In this document: positions 1-5,107 of the stretch, piece by piece
Layout: each line of letters begins with the position of its first letter
How positions within the stretch are numbered: the stretch's first letter is position 1
Assembly (NCBI GenBank): GCA_025350945.1
Contig: JANXWW010000224.1
Coordinates: 1 to 5,107 of the forward strand
Source: Burkholderiales bacterium
Lineage (GTDB): Bacteria; Pseudomonadota; Gammaproteobacteria; Burkholderiales; Usitatibacteraceae
DNA length: 5,107 nt
Direction: 5' to 3'
Made by a program: the position numbers and the translations under genes
The notes under the pieces: model-generated
Databases searched by the model: none
What the model was told of the DNA's origin: nothing
The model's input: the letters and a program-made list of their open reading frames with translations, nothing else

Positions 1-1
1 G

Positions 2-184
2 GCAAGATCACTCGGCATCAGCGAAGCGGACGTCATTAAAAACGTGATGCTCAAAGAAACCGTCGATGGCGAATTCACGACTGTGCAAGATGTAGCCGGC
101 CTCGCCGTTTTCTTAGCCGCATTCCCAACCAATGCGCTCACTGGTCAATCGATTACGGTGAGTCATGGGTGGCATATGCAGTAA
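2..184 (+). CDS. bdhA: D-3-hydroxybutyrate dehydrogenase, C-terminal fragment (5' end outside window)
   Basis: The first codon boundary is at base 2 and the frame runs 60 codons to TAA at 182-184, so only the C-terminus of the protein is present. The residues around VMLKETVDGEFTTVQDVAG, then FLAAFPTNALTGQS and the terminal VSHGWHMQ, are the signature C-terminus of bacterial D-3-hydroxybutyrate dehydrogenase, a cytoplasmic short-chain dehydrogenase/reductase of about 260 residues. It interconverts (R)-3-hydroxybutyrate and acetoacetate with NAD+, in polyhydroxybutyrate and ketone-body metabolism. The Trp three residues before the terminal Gln corresponds, from memory of the Pseudomonas enzyme, to a residue lining the substrate pocket. 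The cofactor-binding N-terminal half and the Ser-Tyr-Lys catalytic residues lie outside the window, so integrity of the gene cannot be judged. Family assignment is by recalled similarity. No clear terminator follows it. Confidence 0.9.
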   Translation, partial: ARSLGISEADVIKNVMLKETVDGEFTTVQDVAGLAVFLAAFPTNALTGQSITVSHGWHMQ

Positions 185-329
185 ATAATTGCGACGCGGC
201 CATAATCGGTTGCACCGAGATTCCGTTAGTCATGAATGACACAAATTCACCGTTGGCAGCAATTGATTCCACGCGCTTGTTTGCGCGAGCTGGATTGCAA
301 GTGGCAACAAACAGCGTTAATACGCCGGC
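185..329. other. Intergenic region between bdhA and the acetyltransferase gene
   Basis: No gene is seen in these 145 bases. Small dyads are present: a 5-bp stem with a 6-base loop at 272-287 (CGCGC/GCGCG) and a short perfect dyad GTCAT-GA-ATGAC near 228-239. Neither is followed by a T-run, so neither looks like an intrinsic terminator. No convincing -35/-10 promoter pair was found. Confidence 0.5.
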
Positions 330-902
330 ATGATGAAGTCACTAACAATTAATACCGAAAACAAGAGCAGCCCCGAATTTACTATTCGCAAAGCCACGTT
401 TGACGACGCAATTTGCATCAGCGTGCTCGGCATGCAAATTTTTCTCGACACATACGCTCCCGAGGGTATGCGCCTCTCGCTTGCCGAAGAGGTTCTACAC
501 AATTTTTCGCCGCCACTCATCGCGGAGATCATGGCTAAACCAGACACCACGTTTATCGTCGCAGAAGCAAATGAACACATATTAGGTTTCGCACAAATGA
601 GCGCGCATGCGAAACATGAACTTGTCCCCTTTGCTGACGCAACTGAACTCAATCGTTTGTATATTCATGAGAAATTCACCAGACGCGGATTGGGTAGACA
701 ACTGCTTCACCAAGCCGAGAAAACTGCAGTCGAAAACGGAACCACAGCGCTCTGGCTCACTGCGTGGGTCGGCAATGCCCGCGCACTTGCGTTTTATTCA
801 AGCCAGAGTTATGAAGAAGCCGGATCAACGCTTTACACGTTTCAGGACGAGCATTATGAAAATCGCTTGTTTGTAAAACGTTGTGGATTGCGGGCGGGAT
901 GA
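330..902 (+). CDS. GNAT-family N-acetyltransferase
   Basis: This 190-residue protein is predicted to transfer an acetyl group from acetyl-CoA to an amine; the substrate is unknown. The GNAT fold can be followed: strand 1 and helix 1 around residues 17-42 (FTIRKATFDDA onward), strands 2-3 around 74-90 (FIVAEANEHILGFAQM), strand 4 at 106-116 (ELNRLYIHEKF), then the acetyl-CoA pyrophosphate loop TRRGLGRQ at 117-124, which matches the Q/R-x-x-G-x-G motif except for Thr at the first position. The later motif N149-x-x-A...FYSSQSYEEAG (to residue 165) is the usual C-terminal GNAT signature, with Ser160 where Gly is commonest. No signal peptide or membrane segment is seen, so it is cytoplasmic. An in-frame stop at 318-320 limits the start to one of the tandem ATGs at 330 and 333. 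No Shine-Dalgarno sequence is visible. It is about 145 bases after bdhA on the same strand, with no evident functional link. Confidence 0.9.
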   Translation: MMKSLTINTENKSSPEFTIRKATFDDAICISVLGMQIFLDTYAPEGMRLSLAEEVLHNFSPPLIAEIMAKPDTTFIVAEANEHILGFAQMSAHAKHELVPFADATELNRLYIHEKFTRRGLGRQLLHQAEKTAVENGTTALWLTAWVGNARALAFYSSQSYEEAGSTLYTFQDEHYENRLFVKRCGLRAG

Positions 903-1128
903 TAGGATTACAGCTAAGTTGGCTGTGCGATCAATCACAAAATTGTGGCGCAATTGAAATTATTTGGCGCGGTAAAAGTGCTAAAGCGCACAAACACGCG
1001 ATGAAATGCGATTTTTTTCACGATGGCATGTCAGCAGCCGCCGCACCGGCAACGACGGCACACCTAACGAGGTCTGGGCTGATGCAAAAACCGTTGCACT
1101 AATTTCCTGAAACCGACACTGCCGGGAA

Positions 1129-1196
1129 AAAAACCAATATAGGCGGGCATCTTCAAGCTTTTTCGCTACAAGATGCTCGCTAATAGTGGAGTTTTT
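1129..1196 (+). terminator. Nested stem-loop, possible terminator or regulatory hairpin (copy 1)
   Basis: Bases 1143-1153 pair with 1170-1180 over 11 bp, all Watson-Crick except one G-U (1146:1177), around a 16-base loop that holds a small AGC/GCT inner stem. An outer arm is possible between the A-run plus CC at 1129-1135 and GG..TTTTT at 1188-1196, with two bases bulged. The final T-run suits an intrinsic terminator for upstream transcription, but it lies about 240 bases after the acetyltransferase stop and 11 bases beyond the strong stem, so this reading is uncertain. Its left part closely matches the element at 2973-3038. Confidence 0.45.
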
Positions 1197-1397
1197 CTGT
1201 TTGAAAACTGGCGATATAAATATAAATATGACAGCAAAGAAAAACGCGTCGTCGATCAACGACAACACACATGCGTCGCAATTACTTTCTAAACTGCAAA
1301 CTGCGTGGTTGATTTACTTTTATTTCGCACGCACTGAGGATTGTTCTCATTCGAATGCAGCGCCGCATGCTCGCTGAAGATATCTTTGTTTGAACAC

Positions 1398-1404
1398 TAA
1401 AGGA
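1398..1404 (+). promoter_or_regulatory. Shine-Dalgarno site of the GH5 gene
   Basis: TAAAGGA lies 7 bases before the ATG at 1412. It decides the start in favour of 1412 over the in-frame Met codons 12 and 23, which have no such site. Confidence 0.7.
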
Positions 1405-1411
1405 TTTTTTA

Positions 1412-2962
1412 ATGATTAGTTCCTTCTCAATACTGCATTGCGCCATGCATATCGCAAAATTCGTTATTCGACCTGCAATGGTGAGTGTGTGCGCTGTTTT
1501 TATTACGTCCATAGCGTGGTCTCAACAATCGCTCGTTGATGGTAATTACACTATTGTGAACGCCTGTAACGGCAAATCACTTGGCCTGCAAAACGGTAAC
1601 CCCAATCCGTGGGACAACGCGATATTGCGCGATGCTGCCACCACGTGGCGCATTAGTTCCGCAGGCGACGGTTCGCACATTGTGCGTGCAAGCGGCACCG
1701 AGAGTGCGCTGCAAACGGCGTTTGCAAAAACAGCAAGCGAAACCGATGTTGATTTGTGGACATATAGCGGCGGAGCTTCGCAACGCTGGATTATCGGTAA
1801 TGGTGGTAACGGCACCTTCAAGATTAGCCTCGCCGCCGCACCCACCATGGTGCTTGACGCGAAATATGGCGGCGCAAATGGAGAAAGCGAAGTATGGCTT
1901 TATGCCGATAACGGCACCTGTGCACAGCGCTGGAACATGAAGATGGCTAATGGCACTGGTGGCACTGGTGGCACTGGTGGCACTGGAAATGCGGACGACG
2001 CATTCGCCATGACAAAAAAAATCGGCCGTGGCATTAACTTTGGCAACATGCTTGAAGCGTCGCCCGTGGAAGGTTCGTGGGGAATCACGCTGACCGATGA
2101 GTTGTTCGATAAGGCCAAGGAAGCCGGCTTTGCAACTATTCGTCTACCCGTGCGCTGGAGCAATTATGCGCAGGCAACCGCGCCGTATACGATTGATGCA
2201 GCATTCTTTCAGCGGGTCGATTACGCGATCAACGCTGCGCTGTCGCGCGGCATGAATATCGTGGTGAACATGCATCACTACCGTCAGCTTTGCGGCGAAG
2301 CGCTGGATAGCGGCGAGAAGAGTGTCGACGCGCGCGTGCTTGACGATCGCTTTATTGCCATGTGGTCACAGATCGCCACGCGCTATAAAGATCAGCCGAA
2401 TGATCGCGTATTGTTAGAGCCGTATAACGAGCCGAATACCGCTTGCAACGGCGCGCGCTGGAATACGTTGGCCAAACGCGCGTTAGACGAAATACGCAAG
2501 ACTAATCCGAACCGCTTCGTCGTGCTCGGCCCATCATCGTGGAACAGCGCTTATGCCTTGAAAGATTTCGCGCCGCCCGACGATCAACGCGTCATCATTA
2601 CCTTTCATAACTACAGCCCGTTTCAGTTCACGCATCAAGGTGCTTCGTGGGGCGGAAGTAGTGCGGATAGCTGGCTGGGCACAACGTGCTGCAATCAAGC
2701 ACAAACCTCGGAGATAACGCAGGGCATGGAAGTTGCAAAACAGTGGGCCGGTACGCGCTGGCCGCTGTGGATGGGCGAGTTTGGCTCATACGAAAAGGCA
2801 CCTTACGATTCACGCGTGCGTTATACGCGACTGTTGCGCGATGAGGCCGAAAAACGCGGTATCGCGTGGGCGTATTGGGAAATGGCGTCAGTTTTCGGCA
2901 TCTGGAACCCGGCAAACAAAACATGGCGCACCGAATTGCGCGATGCGTTGACAGGTCCATAG
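1412..2962 (+). CDS. Secreted GH5 glycoside hydrolase (Cel5A-like, probably GH5_25) with N-terminal ricin-type beta-trefoil module
   Basis: This 516-residue exported enzyme should hydrolyse beta-1,4-glycans (cellulose, beta-glucan or mannan). Residues 1-37 form a signal peptide with a long N-region, a hydrophobic core near 21-34 and probable cleavage after AWS37. Residues 40-178 are a ricin-type beta-trefoil module with two QRW motifs (124-126, 172-174) and Cys52/Cys170, possibly disulfide-bonded. A (GTG)-type linker spans 179-192. Residues 197-514 are the GH5 barrel: GRGINFGNMLEA (205-216), Arg244 in IRLPVRWS, HH at 288-289, the acid/base Glu340 in YNEP, His399 and Tyr401 in HNYSPFQFTHQG, the nucleophile Glu456 in MGEFGSY, and Trp489 in AYWEMA. 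All expected GH5 active-site residues appear present. The order and wording of these motifs closely follow Thermotoga maritima Cel5A as I remember it, which acts on both glucans and mannans, so substrate is open. The gene is complete, and a nested stem-loop follows within 10 bases. Confidence 0.93.
   Translation: MISSFSILHCAMHIAKFVIRPAMVSVCAVFITSIAWSQQSLVDGNYTIVNACNGKSLGLQNGNPNPWDNAILRDAATTWRISSAGDGSHIVRASGTESALQTAFAKTASETDVDLWTYSGGASQRWIIGNGGNGTFKISLAAAPTMVLDAKYGGANGESEVWLYADNGTCAQRWNMKMANGTGGTGGTGGTGNADDAFAMTKKIGRGINFGNMLEASPVEGSWGITLTDELFDKAKEAGFATIRLPVRWSNYAQATAPYTIDAAFFQRVDYAINAALSRGMNIVVNMHHYRQLCGEALDSGEKSVDARVLDDRFIAMWSQIATRYKDQPNDRVLLEPYNEPNTACNGARWNTLAKRALDEIRKTNPNRFVVLGPSSWNSAYALKDFAPPDDQRVIITFHNYSPFQFTHQGASWGGSSADSWLGTTCCNQAQTSEITQGMEVAKQWAGTRWPLWMGEFGSYEKAPYDSRVRYTRLLRDEAEKRGIAWAYWEMASVFGIWNPANKTWRTELRDALTGP
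1529..1933 (+). repeat. Ricin-type beta-trefoil module, copy 1 (N-terminal in the GH5 protein)
   Basis: This segment encodes residues 40-174 of the GH5 protein and is a diverged duplicate of the module encoded at 4533-4949. Shared residue blocks include DGNYT, CNGK, PNPWDN, DLW, GGASQRW, LAAAP, VWLY and DNGTCAQRW. The first of the three trefoil subdomains lacks the Q of QxW and keeps only the Trp (W79). A carbohydrate-binding role is inferred from the family. Confidence 0.85.
1952..1987 (+). repeat. Four tandem 9-bp repeats encoding the Gly-Thr-Gly linker
   Basis: The unit GGCACTGGT occurs four times head to tail, the last copy ending in A instead of T. Each unit encodes Gly-Thr-Gly, giving the flexible linker between the beta-trefoil module and the GH5 domain. 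Whole units can be gained or lost without changing frame, so linker length may vary between strains. Confidence 0.95.
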
Positions 2963-2972
2963 CGCGTAACAC

Positions 2973-3038
2973 AAACCCCGCCATACGCGGGCCTCTTCAA
3001 GGCATTTGGCTTGAAAGTGCCCGTGATTAGGCGGGTTT
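2973..3038 (+). terminator. Nested stem-loop downstream of the GH5 gene, probable intrinsic terminator (copy 2)
   Basis: The structure begins 10 bases after the GH5 stop. The outer stem pairs AAA-CCCGCC (2973-2982, C2976 bulged) with GGCGGGTTT (3030-3038). Inside it, 2986-2992 pairs with 3019-3025 (one G-U), and 2996-3000 pairs with 3011-3015 around a GGCATTTGGC loop. The GC-rich outer arm ending in TTT is terminator-like, although the T-run is short. A competing fold is possible: 2977-2981 with 2987-2991, and 3020-3023 with 3032-3035. It is related in sequence to the element at 1129-1196. Confidence 0.6.
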
Positions 3039-3095
3039 CTAATTGCGTTGTACTAGAAAAAAAGTTATCTAGCGTTCGATTTCGACCCTATTTTC

Positions 3096-3100
3096 AGGAG
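3096..3100 (+). promoter_or_regulatory. Shine-Dalgarno site of the beta-helix gene
   Basis: AGGAG lies 7 bases before the ATG at 3108 and supports that start, which also gives a standard signal peptide. Independent initiation argues against translational coupling to the GH5 gene. Confidence 0.8.
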
Positions 3101-3107
3101 CTTTCGC

Positions 3108-4967
3108 ATGAAATTATTGCGTACCATCTTAACTTGCTGTGTCTCAATTTTTTCATTGCTAATGCAACAAGGCTTTGCCTATGCGCAGTCGCGTGCGCCG
3201 GCAACGTTTTATGTTTCGCCCAATGGATCCGGCAGCGATGGCCTGACTGAGCAGACCGCATTCAAGCGTATCAACGACCTTTATGCGCGCACCATTCCGG
3301 GCGATACCGTCTTGGTGATGAATGGCACCTATACCGAAGCCGATTTCAGAGCGCCCGTTGTCTATCTCGACAAATCCGGTCGGCCCGATGCCTACATTAC
3401 CTACAAAAATTATCCGGGTCATCACCCGAAGGTAAAGTCGCGAAATATCACCGCGATCAGACTCGTTGGTGCATCGTATGTTGTCATCGAAGGCTTTGAT
3501 GTGGAAGGCAGCCGCGATGAAGTTGGCATTGAGGAGGCAGGTCGAATTCTCTGCGACGATTTGGATTCCAGCGAACGCGTTAATCTTGCGCAGGGTGGTG
3601 GCATCGACATAGTGGCGGAATACAGCGACATCAACAAAATTTCCCACCATATCATCGTGCGCAACAATCGCGTCTACAACTTTGGCAGTGCCGGTATTAG
3701 CGCGATACGCGCGGACTATATGACCATTGAAAACAATATTGTTTACGGCACTGCATTTTACAGCCCTTACGATGCGAGTGGTATCTCGCTTTACCAATTG
3801 CGCGACCTTGAATTTGTACCCGAGGCCGACGCTGGCAAAACGATGAAGAATGTTATTCGTGGCAATATTTCATACGGCAACAAAAATCAGTTCGGTTTTG
3901 CCAGAGGGTTTGATGGCAAAAGCTGTGATCGCTCGGCACCCATCACCGATGGCAATGGCATCATCATCGATGATTTTCTAAACACGCAAAATAAAATTCC
4001 GGCGTACGACAAACGACCCTATCGCGGTCGCACGCTGGTCGAAAACAATATCGTCTACGGCAACGGCGGGCGCGGTATCAATATTTACTCGACTAACCAT
4101 GTCGATGTGATTAACAACACGTCGTATCAGAACGGTTTGACAGGAACCAGCTTTAGTGAAGTATCCAGCATCGATACGGCCGATGTAAGTTATCTGAACA
4201 ATATTATCTATGCACTGCCTGATCGCCGTGTTAATTCGGTGGGGGGCGCGTTAAGCGAGACCACGACCGTACGTTACGACAACAATCTTATCTTCGGTGG
4301 CAACAGCTTTGATCCTGTCTCGGGCGCTGGTAATATCTTTGGTCAGGATCCCAAATTCGTCAACGCGGGTGCGGCAGATTTTTCTTTAAGCGAAGGCAGC
4401 CCGGCCATTGATCGCGGCGTTACGTCATTGAACGGTTTGCGGGCACCACAAGTGGATCAGCGCGGCATCACGAGGCCACAGCGCAATGGCATTGACCTTG
4501 GCGCCCTGGAGCTCGCTGGCAGTGCAACACAAGCGCTCGCCGATGGCAATTACACATTCACCAATAGCTGCAACGGCAAAGTGTTGGGAATTCAATACGG
4601 CAGCCCCAATCCGTGGGACAACGTGGTCGTTAGTGATGCCGGTACGAGCGGCGCAATTGTGTGGCAGGTAAAGGCAACAGGCAACGGTGCCTACGAACTG
4701 CGTGTGCCCAATACCAACAGCGTTATACAGACATCGTATGCGGCCACCGAACAAAAGACCAATATCGATTTATGGAGCGACTTTGGCGGCGCGTCTCAGC
4801 GTTGGCTCATCACAGAAGCGGTTGGCGGAGAGTATAAATTTGCACTCGCGGCGGCGCCGAATATGGCGCTTGATCTGAAATCAGGGGGCCGGAGCGGTGA
4901 GAGCAATGTGTGGCTGTATTCGGACAACGGCACCTGTGCGCAGCGCTGGCGTGCTAAGGCGATGTAG
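3108..4967 (+). CDS. Secreted right-handed beta-helix protein (polysaccharide lyase-like) with C-terminal ricin-type beta-trefoil module
   Basis: This 619-residue exported protein probably binds and may cleave a polysaccharide. Residues 1-26 are a clear signal peptide ending AYA before QS. Residues 33-80 (FYVSPNGSGSDG...IPGDTVLVMNGTY) match the usual entry into DUF1565/PL9-like beta-helix domains. The body shows repeated coil turns of the NN-I-V-Y-G type at 185-191, 208-214, 251-257, 312-318, 335-340, 363-368 and 391-397, the asparagine ladder typical of parallel beta-helices. DGNGIIIDDF lies at 281-290. Residues 413-468 (DPKFVN...GSPAIDRG...GIDLGALE) resemble the end of 'choice-of-anchor Q' beta-helix proteins. 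Residues 476-618 are the beta-trefoil module with QRW motifs at 564-566 and 612-614. I cannot identify catalytic residues; a PL9-like or PL6-like lyase is the best guess, and a non-enzymatic or hydrolytic beta-helix protein remains possible. Confidence 0.85.
   Translation: MKLLRTILTCCVSIFSLLMQQGFAYAQSRAPATFYVSPNGSGSDGLTEQTAFKRINDLYARTIPGDTVLVMNGTYTEADFRAPVVYLDKSGRPDAYITYKNYPGHHPKVKSRNITAIRLVGASYVVIEGFDVEGSRDEVGIEEAGRILCDDLDSSERVNLAQGGGIDIVAEYSDINKISHHIIVRNNRVYNFGSAGISAIRADYMTIENNIVYGTAFYSPYDASGISLYQLRDLEFVPEADAGKTMKNVIRGNISYGNKNQFGFARGFDGKSCDRSAPITDGNGIIIDDFLNTQNKIPAYDKRPYRGRTLVENNIVYGNGGRGINIYSTNHVDVINNTSYQNGLTGTSFSEVSSIDTADVSYLNNIIYALPDRRVNSVGGALSETTTVRYDNNLIFGGNSFDPVSGAGNIFGQDPKFVNAGAADFSLSEGSPAIDRGVTSLNGLRAPQVDQRGITRPQRNGIDLGALELAGSATQALADGNYTFTNSCNGKVLGIQYGSPNPWDNVVVSDAGTSGAIVWQVKATGNGAYELRVPNTNSVIQTSYAATEQKTNIDLWSDFGGASQRWLITEAVGGEYKFALAAAPNMALDLKSGGRSGESNVWLYSDNGTCAQRWRAKAM
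4533..4949 (+). repeat. Ricin-type beta-trefoil module, copy 2 (C-terminal in the beta-helix protein)
   Basis: This segment encodes residues 476-614 of the beta-helix protein and is the second copy of the module at 1529-1933. About half of the aligned residues are identical by eye. Copy 2 has about three extra residues before the first-subdomain Trp (TSGAIVW). The paired cysteines (C488, C610) are conserved. The DNA is most alike at the 3' end, around the DNGTCAQRW codons. Confidence 0.85.
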
Positions 4968-5000
4968 CGTTCGTCAAAGGTAAGGTCTGGACGTGCTTCC

Positions 5001-5107
5001 ATGGCAGTTTTCTCTCGTTGTCAGAAAAAAGGAGGGTTGCAAAACGTCTCTCCGCAGGCGCGGAATAAGCTCATGTCAATCCTTGCTGATTCGTTGATGT
5101 CGAAAAT
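5001..5107 (+). CDS. Possible start of an unidentified gene running off the right edge
   Basis: A frame is open from ATG at 5001 to the window end (35 complete codons). It includes a TTG at 5037 and a further ATG at 5073 that would begin MSILADSLMSK. A near-perfect Shine-Dalgarno sequence, AAAGGAGGG at 5028-5036, lies inside the frame, but its distance suits none of the starts: it abuts the TTG and is 36 bases before the ATG at 5073. The short sequence is not recognised. It could equally be untranslated DNA that is open by chance. Confidence 0.3.
   Translation, partial: MAVFSRCQKKGGLQNVSPQARNKLMSILADSLMSK

Larger units (their letters stand above)
903..1411. other. Long intergenic region without a convincing gene
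   Basis: About 500 bases separate the acetyltransferase gene from the GH5 gene. Short open frames exist here on both strands, but none shows a ribosome-binding site, a recognisable domain or protein-like composition. What is visible: a small hairpin at 910-926 (ACAGC/GCTGT, no T-run), a nested stem-loop at 1129-1196 (separate entry), and an AT-rich stretch at 1214-1229 with two tandem TATAAA hexamers that could be part of a promoter, although no -35 element sits at a good distance. A long 5' leader or an unrecognised regulatory segment for the GH5 gene is possible but not shown. Confidence 0.5.

Noticed and set aside
881..1102. + strand frame of 73 codons overlapping the end of the acetyltransferase gene
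   Set aside because: It starts inside the acetyltransferase gene in another frame, has no recognisable domain, and its composition looks like untranslated sequence.
1201..1226. TTGAAA and TATAAA as a sigma70 promoter pair
   Set aside because: The spacer is only 8 or 14 bases to the two TATAAA hexamers, too short for a standard promoter.
981..1268. Minus-strand frame of 95 codons beginning MLSLIDDAFFFAVIFIF in the long intergenic region
   Set aside because: No ribosome-binding site, its hydrophobic start comes from an AT-rich tract, and it runs through the stem-loop at 1129-1196.
1228..1377. Short + strand frame beginning MTAKKNASS, 49 codons, ahead of the GH5 gene
   Set aside because: No Shine-Dalgarno site precedes the ATG and the sequence resembles no known small protein.
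2966..3050. Integron attC site over the intergenic inverted repeats
   Set aside because: The terminal RYYYAAC and GTTRRRY core sites are not present in the required form.
3043..3071. TTGCGT and TATCTA, 17 bases apart, as a promoter for the beta-helix gene
   Set aside because: Each hexamer matches the consensus at only three of six positions, which is expected by chance in a region of this length.
3159..3797. Long open frame of 212 codons on the minus strand
   Set aside because: It lies entirely antisense to the well-supported beta-helix gene, has no recognisable domain, and mirrors its codon periodicity.

Overview
The window reads as a stretch of a proteobacterial chromosome (Gram-negative, roughly balanced GC). 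The evidence is the proteobacterial-type 3-hydroxybutyrate dehydrogenase C-terminus at the left edge, Sec signal peptides with AXA-like cleavage sites, and secreted multidomain carbohydrate-active proteins. Genus cannot be fixed from the sequence; a beta- or gammaproteobacterial polysaccharide degrader is my inference. All recognised genes lie on the + strand.

Layout: (1) 2-184, the last 60 codons of a D-3-hydroxybutyrate dehydrogenase (SDR family). (2) 330-902, a complete GNAT N-acetyltransferase. (3) 903-1411, a gap of about 500 bases with no convincing gene but with a nested stem-loop at 1129-1196. (4) 1412-2962, a secreted GH5 glycoside hydrolase with an N-terminal ricin-type beta-trefoil module, a Gly/Thr linker made of four 9-bp DNA repeats, and a catalytic domain very like Thermotoga maritima Cel5A. 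(5) 2963-3107, an intergenic region with a second nested stem-loop (2973-3038) that resembles the first. (6) 3108-4967, a secreted right-handed beta-helix protein whose C-terminus carries a second copy of the same beta-trefoil module. (7) 4968-5107, mostly unassigned, with an open frame running off the right edge.

Genes 4 and 6 form a coherent pair: both are exported, both carry the same putative carbohydrate-binding module, and one is a confident glycanase while the other has a fold used by many polysaccharide lyases. They probably act on a shared or mixed polysaccharide outside the cytoplasm. Each has its own Shine-Dalgarno site and each is preceded by a member of the same stem-loop family, so they look like separately expressed neighbours rather than one tight operon. 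The two left-hand genes look like ordinary metabolic or housekeeping genes with no evident link to the secreted pair.

The most unusual observations are the module shared between opposite ends of two different enzymes, and the two related nested stem-loops upstream of those two genes. No defence system, CRISPR array, mobile element, tRNA or rRNA is visible.
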